Shown piece by piece: positions 7,665 through 14,513 of a stretch of 38,096 nucleotides of DNA. Where the stretch lies: positions 1 to 38,096 of the IMG/VR virus record IMGVR_UViG_3300032893_000168. One strand, 5' to 3'. The notes under the pieces are model-generated. The model saw only the letters and a list, made by a program, of their open reading frames with translations. It did no database searches and had not been told where the DNA came from. Numbering within the stretch: the first letter of the stretch is position 1; every line of letters begins with the position of its first letter. Origin of the DNA: a virus. The translations under genes and the position numbers were made by a program.

Positions 7665-9394
7665 GCCGGCTGGGGCTTGACGTCTCGGACTATCAGCCCG
7701 CGCTGCCCTGGCCGCAGTTCGCCGCCGCCGGGCGCGCGTTCGCCATCGTGCAGGTCAGCAAGGGCACGGCGCAAGCGGAACGCGCCGCCCAGCACATCGC
7801 GGGCGCCGTCGCCGCCGGGCTCGAAGTCGCCTACTACCACTTCCTGACCACCGCCGACGGCGTACTGCAAGCGCGCAACTTCGCCCGCACCGCGCCGGTT
7901 GACCACACGCTGCTGTTTGGACGCTACCCGCGCTATTGGGTGGACGTGGAGCGCGAGACGAACGGCGCGCTGGCCGGGGTGCTGACTCAGTTCATGGCCG
8001 CCTGGAAACAACTCGCTGGCGATGCCATCGGCATCTACACCGGGCAGGGCGAGTGGGACGAGTCGGTGGGCGACCAGCACACCGAGTTCGGCATCTATCC
8101 GCTCTGGAATGGGTCGCTGCCGCTCCCGGCCGGCTGGCAGGTGGCGGCGATACAGCAAAATCCGGTCGCCTGGCACCTGCCGGGTTACGCGGGGGAGATT
8201 GATCTGGACACTATGACAGACATCGGCGCGCCGTACGGCCCGGACCCGGCCACTGTCCACCTGCCGCTCGGGCCGCATCACTTGCAGGGCGGCAGCGAGA
8301 CGGGCAAGTGGCTGCTGCTGGAACCGGCCGTGGCCAAGTTCGTGGACGACCTGGGCGCCTCGGTGGACGCGCACGCAGCCACGCTGACCGTGGGGCGCGC
8401 TAACGACCAGGGAAAACTCTTGGGTCAGGGCTTCGATGTGAACCGCTATCTGGCGCAGGGCGTGACGCCGGCGCAGGCGCTCAGCCTGTACACGACCTTC
8501 CTGCTGCCAAGCGTGCGGCTCAACCCGCACATCCTGTGCTGGGAAGGCCCGAACGAGCAAATCCTGACCACACTGGCGGCGATGACGTGGTACGCGGAGT
8601 TCTGCTACCTGTTCGCCGCGTGGCTGGCCGGCCTGGGCAAGCGCGCCGCAGTCGGCTCGTGGGCCAGCGGCACGCCCGACCCGTCGCTGTGGCCGGCGTG
8701 GACGCGCGGCCTGCAAGCGTCGCGCGACTTCGGCGCGCTGCAAGCCTATCACTCGTACTCCGATGACCCCGGCCTGCCGCAGGTGATGAGCAATCAGACG
8801 GCCTGGGCCGCGCTGGGCTACGGCGATTGCACGCACCTGATTTCAGAGCTGGGCGCCAACCAGTTCGGGGGCGGCTGGAAGGCGCTCTACGGTGACTTCG
8901 GCACTTACTGGAACAAGAGCCTGGTGCCGTTTCTCAACACCATCTACGGCCTGCCCTTCAATGTCCTAGCCTGCCTGTACACCGACGGCACGGCCGGCGA
9001 TCACGCCTGGGACGGGCTGGACGTTTCGGGCACCAACGTGGTGCAACTAGCCGCGGCCTACGCGCCGCCGAAGGAGTCTGCCATGCCGCTCACCGCCGCT
9101 CAAAAGAGCGACCTGCTCAACCGGGGCAACCAACTCATCGCCGCGATCAACGCGCTGGTGCCCGACGACGGCAGCCCGCAGCACAGCCTGACCGGCTGGA
9201 CGGGGCAGCAGGTCATCAACTTTTTCTACAAGGTGTTTGGGGATTACGCGGAGCTATCCGTGGTGGGGATGCCGTCGGACGCCACGGCGCTGGCGGCCTG
9301 GCGCAAGGCGCCCTACACCGGCCCGGCGATTGAAGAAATGGCGCTGCCCGACGCGCAGAAAGCGGCGCTCATCGCGGCGCTGCCGGCGGGGTAG
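7661..9394 (+). CDS. endolysin: GH25 muramidase fused to second clan-A-like glycosidase
   Basis: A 577-residue cell-wall hydrolase. Residues 1-190 are a GH25 lysozyme domain: it opens with LGLDVSDYQP, and the catalytic pair is visible as WVDVE with D95 and E97, matching the family Asp-x-Glu. GH25 enzymes cut the MurNAc-GlcNAc bond of peptidoglycan. Residues about 215-470 look like a separate TIM-barrel glycosidase of clan A: WEGPNE places a likely acid/base at E299, and ISELGAN a likely nucleophile at E396, 97 residues later. The last 90 residues (after a Pro-rich hinge near 470) may bind the wall or tail. There is no signal peptide, so export would need the holin. It is ATGA-coupled to the upstream gene. 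Confidence 0.82.
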   Translation: MSRLGLDVSDYQPALPWPQFAAAGRAFAIVQVSKGTAQAERAAQHIAGAVAAGLEVAYYHFLTTADGVLQARNFARTAPVDHTLLFGRYPRYWVDVERETNGALAGVLTQFMAAWKQLAGDAIGIYTGQGEWDESVGDQHTEFGIYPLWNGSLPLPAGWQVAAIQQNPVAWHLPGYAGEIDLDTMTDIGAPYGPDPATVHLPLGPHHLQGGSETGKWLLLEPAVAKFVDDLGASVDAHAATLTVGRANDQGKLLGQGFDVNRYLAQGVTPAQALSLYTTFLLPSVRLNPHILCWEGPNEQILTTLAAMTWYAEFCYLFAAWLAGLGKRAAVGSWASGTPDPSLWPAWTRGLQASRDFGALQAYHSYSDDPGLPQVMSNQTAWAALGYGDCTHLISELGANQFGGGWKALYGDFGTYWNKSLVPFLNTIYGLPFNVLACLYTDGTAGDHAWDGLDVSGTNVVQLAAAYAPPKESAMPLTAAQKSDLLNRGNQLIAAINALVPDDGSPQHSLTGWTGQQVINFFYKVFGDYAELSVVGMPSDATALAAWRKAPYTGPAIEEMALPDAQKAALIAALPAG

Positions 9395-9397
9395 GCC

Positions 9398-9679
9398 ATG
9401 GGCCAGCTTCGCGCCAACCTGGATGATCTGAAGCAAAACGGCCAATTGGGGGATTGGACTTTTACAGATGGTGATACACACATCATCATCCGTTTGCCAG
9501 CCGGCGGGTTAGACCCGCGCGGTATCTTATCGCCAATACCGCTCAAGCCAGAGCCCGACCCCAATGAAGATGACTGGCAGTGGGACGGCAACCGCGAAGC
9601 CCCGACGTTGACGCCGTCTATCAACTGGGTCGGCGTGTGGCACGGCTACATGCGCGCCGGGCAGCTCGTGCCGGCGTGA
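9398..9679 (+). CDS. hypothetical protein, weakly DUF6527-like
   Basis: A 93-residue protein 3 nt after the endolysin stop. The central WQWDGNREAPTLTPSINW and the terminal WHGYMRAGQLVPA recall a small phage protein family (DUF6527 type) in which a W-D-G-N/PTLSPSI stretch is followed by a His-containing C-terminus. The Cys/His residues usual in that family are mostly absent here. GC content is slightly lower than in the neighbours. Function is unknown. Its stop overlaps the GTG of the next gene. Confidence 0.6.
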   Translation: MGQLRANLDDLKQNGQLGDWTFTDGDTHIIIRLPAGGLDPRGILSPIPLKPEPDPNEDDWQWDGNREAPTLTPSINWVGVWHGYMRAGQLVPA

Positions 9680-9888
9680 GCGCATTCGCGCCGCCCGTCG
9701 TCACGGTTGTGCGAACCGGCTTCGACGGCACGATCTACCGCCAGCGACTCCCCGCGCCGGATGCGGTCGAGGAGCTGCTGCGCGGCGCCGCCAACGGCCG
9801 CGAGTATGTCCGCGGACATATCGAGTGGGGCTCGGAGCTAGATAACTGGCCGGCGGGCGGGGTGTTCGCGCCGGGGCACGAGGGCTGA
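9676..9888 (+). CDS. hypothetical 70-residue protein, last gene of the late unit
   Basis: The GTG start at 9676 overlaps the upstream stop as GTGA and the frame runs to TGA 9886-9888. The protein (VSAFAPPVVTVVRTGFDG...) has an N-terminal beta segment and an acidic C-terminus. The 14-bp genome-wide palindrome at 9806-9819 is read here as YVRGHI. It is the last gene before the convergent hairpin at 9896. Function is unknown; a longer frame from an upstream ATG would run deep into the previous gene and is not supported. Confidence 0.55.
   Translation: MSAFAPPVVTVVRTGFDGTIYRQRLPAPDAVEELLRGAANGREYVRGHIEWGSELDNWPAGGVFAPGHEG
9806..9819. repeat. dispersed palindrome ATGTCCGCGGACAT, copy 1 (exact)
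   Basis: Perfect 14-bp palindrome, extended here to 16 bp (TATGTCCGCGGACATA, 9805-9820). It lies inside the last gene of the rightward unit, 80 bp before the convergent terminator hairpin. Confidence 0.9.
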
Positions 9889-9895
9889 AACAATA

Positions 9896-9915
9896 GCGCC
9901 CACCGAAGTGGGCGC
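9896..9915. terminator. hairpin between convergent transcription units
   Basis: An 8-bp perfect stem (gcgcccac / gtgggcgc) closes a cgaa tetraloop between the last rightward gene (stop 9888) and the last leftward gene (stop 9938). There is no long T run on either side, so it may act as a weak bidirectional or Rho-assisted terminator. It is the only non-coding structure separating the two arms. Confidence 0.6.
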
Positions 9916-9937
9916 AGATGGTCTTAGGTGAATAAAG

Positions 9938-10903
9938 TCAAGTTAGCGCCGCAAACGGGCGCGATTCCCCCAGTCGGGGCAAATACTCACTCAGTTTCAT
10001 GCTGCGCCACAGATGCCGATTAGCGAAGCGGGCGAAGTCTTTGAGCCGCTGCTTCGTCCAGTCGTGGGCCACGGTAATATCATCCCGGCTCAGAGCGTCT
10101 AGTGGCATGACCGGCTGGCAGTATGGTTCACCGCCCCAGGCGATAATCTGCCGGAAGCGGTAGTAGCACTGCTCAAATGGCTCGTTGCCAATCAGGCAAT
10201 ACACCTGTTTGCGCTTAGGGCTTTCCATCCCCAAGACCGACATCATAGGGCGCACCCACTTCTCCTCGTCGAGCGTGTCGAACGCAAAGCGCCAGGGGCC
10301 GCGCAACACATCCCACCAGCGGTGATAGGTATTTTCAGTGAAAGAACGCGGCTCGAAGCCGCTGTTGGCGTCCATCAGTTTCGTACCTGTTTCGGTGTAG
10401 CGTTTGACGATGTGCTCTTGAAACTTGGGCGGCAGGCCGCTCAGGTTGTTGTCGCACAGGATCGGCGCCGGCTGAAAGTCCCAATCCAGGGTAAAGCGCG
10501 TTCCCTCCATTTTGGGCACGATGCAAAAGTAGCAATTCACCCAGCACCCCCGGCTGGCAAATGTCATCCGGTAATTGCCGCGCTGTTTGTCAAAACGCGG
10601 GTCAATTCCCTTGTGGCAGATAAGCCCGGTTTCCACCCGCCACCAATCGCCCAACTCAAACATGCCCGGCCCGCCGCACCAGACCTCGGCATTGGTCTTG
10701 TACCTTAGCGCAATCTGTGCCGCGATAGGTGCGTGCCAGGAAAAGATGACTGACAGCGCCACCAAATCAGCCGGCGTACCCGCAATACCCGGATCGCCAT
10801 CCCAATAACTGACCGTATGTCCCTGCTCGGCCAGCCAGTCAGCCAACTTGTGCGCCCCCAGGTTGTAATGTGGAGCAGAACAATTTACGACCAATGCTCG
10901 CAT
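9938..10903 (-). CDS. radical-SAM protein with N-terminal B12-binding-like domain
   Basis: A 321-residue protein from ATG 10903; a TTG five codons upstream is also open. Residues 1-90 resemble the Rossmann-type cobalamin-binding region that precedes many radical-SAM cores (MRALVVN...ADLVALSVIFSWH). The CxxxCxxC motif that binds the 4Fe-4S cluster is C120, C124 and C127 in SRGCWVNCYFC, followed by the PKMEG and CDNN motifs of this class. Such enzymes generate a 5'-deoxyadenosyl radical to modify a substrate, which is unknown here. It is the last gene of the leftward unit. An 18-bp inverted repeat covers its leader, and identical 9-bp repeats (taaagtcaa) flank it at 9933 and 10920, suggesting acquired cargo. 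Confidence 0.8.
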   Translation of the reverse strand: MRALVVNCSAPHYNLGAHKLADWLAEQGHTVSYWDGDPGIAGTPADLVALSVIFSWHAPIAAQIALRYKTNAEVWCGGPGMFELGDWWRVETGLICHKGIDPRFDKQRGNYRMTFASRGCWVNCYFCIVPKMEGTRFTLDWDFQPAPILCDNNLSGLPPKFQEHIVKRYTETGTKLMDANSGFEPRSFTENTYHRWWDVLRGPWRFAFDTLDEEKWVRPMMSVLGMESPKRKQVYCLIGNEPFEQCYYRFRQIIAWGGEPYCQPVMPLDALSRDDITVAHDWTKQRLKDFARFANRHLWRSMKLSEYLPRLGESRPFAALT

Positions 10904-10907
10904 CGTT

Positions 10908-10925
10908 ACTTTATCCAAGTAAAGT
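10908..10925 (-). promoter_or_regulatory. inverted repeat over the radical-SAM gene leader
   Basis: ACTTTA-TCCAAG-TAAAGT has 6-bp perfect arms and a 6-nt spacer. It ends 4 nt before ATG 10903 (reading leftward) and covers the only ribosome-binding region. It is AT-rich in a GC-rich genome. It could be an operator, or a hairpin that limits translation. Confidence 0.45.
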
Positions 10926-10947
10926 CAAACGCCGCTCACTCCCGCGC

Positions 10948-11646
10948 TCAATCCGCCCGCGTGCCGTCAACGACGCGCACGTTTACCGCTGTTTGCTGTG
11001 GCGCTTGTTGTGCTGTGTACGGCGGCGCGGCAATCTCGGGCGGCTCGCTGCCGGGGCAGGGGACTGTCTCCCACAGCCGGCCATCGTCCCAGGCCTGCGA
11101 GGTCACCAGCGGGCGGGTCGGCTCGCCGGGGCTTTTGTACAGCAGCCCGGCCAGCCGCAATTGGTCGGTGCCAACGCGCCAGGCCGGCTGCGAACAAACG
11201 TAGGTGGGCGCGCCTTTGGTCGCCAGCGTGCGGATTTCCCAGCCGTAAGCCGAGCCGGCGGCCCATAAACGCCGGTAAAACACGCGCCAGTGGGCGATCT
11301 CCTGCACGCGGGCGCGCTCAGAGCGCGTCAATTCGTTTTCGGCGGGCGCGGGGTCATCGGCCGGCGCCGCGGGCGCCTGTGGCCCGTCTGGACGCGGCGG
11401 CGTGGCAGCCTGGCGCTGTTGCTGCAACTCACGCCGCACTGATAGCAGCAGCAGCGCCAGCCCGGCCAGGGTGGGCACGCCGTGCACCAGCCCCAGGACC
11501 GCGGCGCTGGAGACCAACCCCAGCAGCGCGTACCACGCCGCCGGCTGCGCGGCGTGCCCGAGCTGCGCCAGCGCGGCCACGCCGGGCACCAGCAGCCCGA
11601 CGGCCAGGGCCAGCACCCAGGTGGACGGCCGCTCGAATGGCTCCAT
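10948..11646 (-). CDS. membrane protein with two N-terminal helices
   Basis: A 232-residue protein from ATG 11646, chosen because it overlaps the stop of the small upstream gene as TGATG; an in-frame GTG at 11670 lies within that gene. Residues about 10-30 (WVLALAVGLLVPGVAAL) and 37-68 (WYALLGLVSSAAVLGLVHGVPTLAGLALLLL) are hydrophobic and probably span the membrane. A Pro/Ala-rich linker follows, then a soluble domain (RARVQEIAHWRVFYRRLW to GRLWETVPCPG) with scattered aromatics. The soluble part gives no recognisable family. It could be an envelope-located early protein. Confidence 0.6.
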   Translation of the reverse strand: MEPFERPSTWVLALAVGLLVPGVAALAQLGHAAQPAAWYALLGLVSSAAVLGLVHGVPTLAGLALLLLSVRRELQQQRQAATPPRPDGPQAPAAPADDPAPAENELTRSERARVQEIAHWRVFYRRLWAAGSAYGWEIRTLATKGAPTYVCSQPAWRVGTDQLRLAGLLYKSPGEPTRPLVTSQAWDDGRLWETVPCPGSEPPEIAAPPYTAQQAPQQTAVNVRVVDGTRAD

Positions 11647-11732
11647 CAGCGGCCGATCAGCTTGAGCCACACGAACAGGCCCAGCAGCGCGAAGCCGGAG
11701 CAGATCAGCGCGACGGCGAGTTGTGGCGACAT
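11646..11732 (-). CDS. 28-residue single-span membrane peptide
   Basis: ATG at 11732 follows a purine-rich site (ggaaaggaataagg). The peptide MSPQLAVALICSGFALLGLF... is one hydrophobic helix ending in a positively charged VWLKLIGR tail. TGA at 11646-11648 overlaps the start of the next membrane protein, so the pair looks coupled. The size and topology resemble tiny phage membrane effectors, but no family is assigned. Confidence 0.5.
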   Translation of the reverse strand: MSPQLAVALICSGFALLGLFVWLKLIGR

Positions 11733-11764
11733 AGGCTTACCTTATTCCTTTCCGGCTCGGCGAG

Positions 11765-11932
11765 TCAACCGGTAATGTCCGCGGACGTGTCAACGGCCGG
11801 CGCGGGGCGGGCGGCGGCCTGGCGCAGGGCGGCGGCGATGGCGCTTACCGCTTCGTCCCAGGCGCGTGAGCCGCCCATCGGCTTTGAATTGAGTGACAAC
11901 AATACGGTGCGTGCCTGCTGTTCATAGTCCAC
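11765..11932 (-). CDS. hypothetical 55-residue protein ending in the palindrome
   Basis: GTG at 11932 is preceded by aagggagcg and lies 3 nt after the upstream stop. The protein begins MDYEQQARTVLLSLNSK, followed by an amphipathic helix (AWDEAVSAIAAALRQAAARP). The last ten residues include TSADI, encoded by the one-mismatch copy of the dispersed palindrome (11775-11788). Good start context, tight spacing and helical composition support it as real. Function is unknown. Confidence 0.5.
   Translation of the reverse strand: MDYEQQARTVLLSLNSKPMGGSRAWDEAVSAIAAALRQAAARPAPAVDTSADITG
11775..11788. repeat. dispersed palindrome, copy 2 (one mismatch)
   Basis: Reads ATGTCCGCGGACGT, one base different from the consensus ATGTCCGCGGACAT. 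It encodes the C-terminal TSADI of a 55-residue leftward gene. Confidence 0.7.
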
Positions 11933-11935
11933 GCT

Positions 11936-12559
11936 TCACGCTCCCTTCGGCTCCGGCTGGCCGGTGGCCGAGGCCAGCGCGGCATTAAAGCGCATCCCCG
12001 TCATTTCGTACTCGATATTGGCCTGCCGAATTTCATCGTCCGAACTATCGGCGACCGCTATGAGTTTTTTCAGCTTCTCGTCTGCGGCGCGTTGTGATTG
12101 CGCCAGGGAGATAGTCATCTCCAGCGCCGCCACCCGCTGCCGCAGCGCGGCGGTCTCGGTCTCGGCGGCGCGCAGCGGGTGGGCCGGGCACACGGCGGCA
12201 TGGGCGCGCACGTTTTCGTCCGTCATGTTGGCGATGGTGCCGTAGTCCATCCCGCAGAAGGCGCACTTGCCGTGCGTGGTCATCAGGTTATTGGCGGCGC
12301 GCCAGATCGTGCGCGCCAGGCGCTTCCAAGCCGCCGACCACTTGCGGGCCTGGTCGCGCTGCCAGATAGCGTTGCCTACGTGGTCATCAATAAACGCTGC
12401 CGAGGGAACGCCGTGAGTATCAAGTAACCTGCGCACGGCACCGTGCGCATCTTCGGATAGGGCGAGAAGCCCACGCGCTTCATCCCGTTCCCGCCGCAAC
12501 TGCTGAATGTCTGCCAGCAGGCGCGGGGCGGCGCGGATGGGGGCCGGCTTGCGGGTCAT
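11936..12559 (-). CDS. coiled-coil protein with CxxC...HxxxC zinc-binding motif
   Basis: A 207-residue protein from ATG 12559, which overlaps the methyltransferase stop as ATGA. The frame is open further upstream but only antiparallel to conserved methyltransferase motifs. Residues about 15-45 are a charged helix (LLADIQQLRRERDEARGLLAL). The middle has CAFCGMDY...VRAHAAVCPAHPLR, a zinc-finger pattern common in phage proteins. A second coiled coil (AALRQRVAALEMTISLAQSQ) follows. It probably binds zinc structurally; nucleic-acid or protein binding is inferred. It belongs to the leftward operon. Confidence 0.65.
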   Translation of the reverse strand: MTRKPAPIRAAPRLLADIQQLRRERDEARGLLALSEDAHGAVRRLLDTHGVPSAAFIDDHVGNAIWQRDQARKWSAAWKRLARTIWRAANNLMTTHGKCAFCGMDYGTIANMTDENVRAHAAVCPAHPLRAAETETAALRQRVAALEMTISLAQSQRAADEKLKKLIAVADSSDDEIRQANIEYEMTGMRFNAALASATGQPEPKGA

Positions 12560-13803
12560 GGGGCCACCGCCACGATGCGCCGCCCGATCCACTCCGCCAC
12601 ATTCACGCACACGGCGTTTCCCAACTGCCGGTAGCGCACGCTGTCGGACTGGCCCGCCGTCCACCCGTCAGGAAATCCCTGAAGGCGCTCGCACTCCACC
12701 GGCGTCAGGTGACGCACGCCGAACGGCCCTTGAACGCCGGGAGCCTGAAAGCCACCGTTGCCCGCGCTCTGTGTCGGTATCTGCTCAGCCGTCGCGCCCG
12801 CGTTCGTTCGGCGCGGCATGAAGCCAGTCACCAGATGATGCGCTTGGGCGCTGTTATCATCCGAGCCGCCGTGGCTGGTGCCCTGGGCACCAACCACGAG
12901 CGTCTCGTCGGCGTTGTTGCGCTTTCCCTTGCCGTGGCCGTTGAGCGTCTGTGCTACGAACGTTTCGCTCTCGAAGTCGCTCCGGCCAGTGCCGCCGTGG
13001 GCATTGAGCGCCGTGGCTAATTCAATTGGCCCACTAGTATTGTTTCCCCCGTAGGCAACATGCATCTGTCCGGCCTGATTGAGCGTTGATGCCGGCAGCC
13101 CCGGTTCTACCCGCGTCCGGTTTGCCTTGCTGGTGATTTGCGCCGTATCGAAGGCGATGTAATCCGTGTTCCTGGCGTTGCCGTGGCCATCGCCAGTCTT
13201 TCTAACGCTTGCCGCAAGTGAGTAGGCAGTTCTCTGCCCCGCTTCGCGGCTCGGCGCAGTATCCCCTGGGCCGCTCTCGCGCTCAAAAAGTACCTCGGCG
13301 GCGCGTCCGTCTCCAAGATGTCCGACAACGAACACACGGCGGCGGCGCTGGGCCACTCCGAAGTACTGAGCATCAAGTATCCGCCAGCAGACGCCATACC
13401 CGAGTTCGACCAGCCCGCGAAGGATGGCGGCAAAGTCCCGCCCGCCGTTGCTGGATAAAAGGCCAGGGACGTTCTCGACAACCACCCACTCAGGGCGACA
13501 CTCTGAAAGAACGCGATGGAACTCAAACCAAAGCCCGCTGCGCTCTCCGGCCAGGCCCTCCCGCTTGCCGGCAACGGACACGTCCTGGCAGGGAAAGCCG
13601 CCGCAAATAAGATCGGCTGCCGGAAGGTTGTCTCGCCCAACTCGTCTGACATCGCTGTATCGCTCCGCGTTCGGAAAGTGCGCCACCTGCACCCGCTGGC
13701 AGTGCGCGTCTATCTCCACCTGGGCCGCGCTCACCATCCCGGCGCGCTCCAGGCCCAGGTCAAACCCGCCGATGCCTGCGAACAAACTGATAAAGCTCAT
13801 CAT
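12556..13803 (-). CDS. DNA cytosine-C5 methyltransferase, orphan
   Basis: A 415-residue enzyme transferring a methyl group from SAM to C5 of cytosine in a target sequence. Motif I is LFAGIGGFDLGLERAG (7-22), motif IV is GGFPCQ with catalytic C72, motif VI is ENV (110-112) and motif VIII is QRRRRV (152-157). Motif IX is RHLTPVECERLQGFPDGW and motif X is GNAVCVNVAEWIG near the end. The target-recognition region (about 170-350) is long and rich in Gly, Asn, Thr and His. ATG 13803 overlaps the stop of a 25-residue gene as ATGATG, so it is preferred to GTG 13815. There is no restriction partner nearby, so it probably protects phage DNA or regulates it. Confidence 0.92.
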   Translation of the reverse strand: MMSFISLFAGIGGFDLGLERAGMVSAAQVEIDAHCQRVQVAHFPNAERYSDVRRVGRDNLPAADLICGGFPCQDVSVAGKREGLAGERSGLWFEFHRVLSECRPEWVVVENVPGLLSSNGGRDFAAILRGLVELGYGVCWRILDAQYFGVAQRRRRVFVVGHLGDGRAAEVLFERESGPGDTAPSREAGQRTAYSLAASVRKTGDGHGNARNTDYIAFDTAQITSKANRTRVEPGLPASTLNQAGQMHVAYGGNNTSGPIELATALNAHGGTGRSDFESETFVAQTLNGHGKGKRNNADETLVVGAQGTSHGGSDDNSAQAHHLVTGFMPRRTNAGATAEQIPTQSAGNGGFQAPGVQGPFGVRHLTPVECERLQGFPDGWTAGQSDSVRYRQLGNAVCVNVAEWIGRRIVAVAP

Positions 13804-13877
13804 TCCTGGTCCCACTCTTCCAGCCGCCCCAGCTCCGCCAGCTCGTCGGCAGTCAACGGTTGCAGTTGCTCAGTCAT
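13800..13877 (-). CDS. 25-residue acidic peptide upstream of methyltransferase
   Basis: ATG 13877 follows a clear gaagggaagg site. The peptide starts MTEQLQPLTADELAELGRL and ends EEWDQE, an acidic amphipathic helix. The stop overlaps the methyltransferase start, so it would act as a coupling leader. A 9-codon frame (MNEGKARDD) precedes it from ATG 13899. It could be a leader peptide only. Confidence 0.45.
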   Translation of the reverse strand: MTEQLQPLTADELAELGRLEEWDQE

Positions 13878-13895
13878 CGCGTGCCTTCCCTTCGT

Positions 13896-13916
13896 TCATG
13901 CCTTTGCAAAATCCTT
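13896..13916 (-). repeat. 21-bp direct repeat, copy A (relic of a gene end)
   Basis: Matches 14301-14321 at 20 of 21 positions. On the coding (minus) strand both copies read codons KDFAKA, TGA and an overlapping ATG. Here there is no full gene upstream, so it looks like a leftover from duplication or recombination that still provides a translation start. Confidence 0.6.
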
Positions 13917-13959
13917 ACCCTTTCGCGGGCAGCGAGTCAACAGTCCAGCACTCCATCAC

Positions 13960-14304
13960 TCAGCCGCCCTTCTGGCTTTCGTTGAACGCGTTTTCGAGCG
14001 GCCCCGGCTCGCCGCGCCGGGCGTGACGTCGGGCGTGGCAGGCCTTGCAGCGCAGCTCGCACTTTTTCACCTCGCGCCACAGCACGCTCTTCTTGGCCGT
14101 CCACAGCTTGGCGATGCGGTTGACCTTGTCGCGCGGGTCCACGTGGTCGAAGTCCAGGTTCTCGGTCGCGCCGCAATCCACGCATTTGCCGCCCAGGGCC
14201 TGGATGCAGGCGGCCCGGCGCCGGGCGACGCACTGGCGCGTCCAGCGGCGCATGTAGGCGCGCCGCGCGTCCGGGTCGCGGCGGTGGGCGTAGGACTCGC
14301 TCAT
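13960..14304 (-). CDS. HNH-type endonuclease
   Basis: A 114-residue protein from ATG 14304, overlapping the upstream stop as ATGA. A basic N-terminal helix is followed by CVDCGATENLDFDHVDPRDK, giving CxxC plus the D-H of the HNH beta-hairpin. The second CxxC and terminal His are in LRCKACHARRHAR. This beta-beta-alpha-metal fold nicks or cuts DNA. Phage HNH proteins may assist packaging or act as homing-type nucleases. The arrangement inside the early operon is odd for a packaging role. The large open frame extending upstream is a shadow of the next gene. Confidence 0.8.
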   Translation of the reverse strand: MSESYAHRRDPDARRAYMRRWTRQCVARRRAACIQALGGKCVDCGATENLDFDHVDPRDKVNRIAKLWTAKKSVLWREVKKCELRCKACHARRHARRGEPGPLENAFNESQKGG

Positions 14305-14321
14305 GCCTTCGCAAAATCCTT
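14301..14321 (-). repeat. 21-bp direct repeat, copy B
   Basis: The intact context of the repeat: the last codons of the HIGH-motif gene, its TGA and the HNH start codon. One mismatch to 13896-13916. Confidence 0.6.
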
Positions 14322-14510
14322 TCGCCGCGTGCGCGGGTGCCGCGGCGGATGGCCGATGTGCAAAGAGTTGCAAAAGGGACAGCGGTACCACCAGATGAAC
14401 GTATGCGTGGCGGCGCTGCGCCGGCGGGCGGCCAGCTCGGCCTCGGCCGGGCTGGCGTAGCGCACCTTGCCGGCACAGGCCTTGCGGCGCACAGCGCGCT
14501 TGCTGCTCAT
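14301..14510 (-). CDS. zinc-ribbon-like phage protein with HIGH motif
   Basis: A 69-residue basic protein. It begins with Lys/Arg-rich sequence, then YASPAEAELAARRR, then YRCPFCNSLHIGHPP. This CxxC followed by HIGH is a small protein type seen in many actinophage and related phage genomes, where the last Cys pair is replaced by His residues. Zinc binding is likely and function unknown. The C-terminal KDFAKA and overlapping ATGA are repeated at 13896-13916. Confidence 0.65.
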   Translation of the reverse strand: MSSKRAVRRKACAGKVRYASPAEAELAARRRSAATHTFIWWYRCPFCNSLHIGHPPRHPRTRRKDFAKA

Positions 14511-14513
14511 GGC

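Noticed and set aside
7376-8836. 486-codon minus-strand frame opposite the endolysin
   Set aside because: The endolysin strand has catalytic motifs of two enzyme families; the reverse frame has none.
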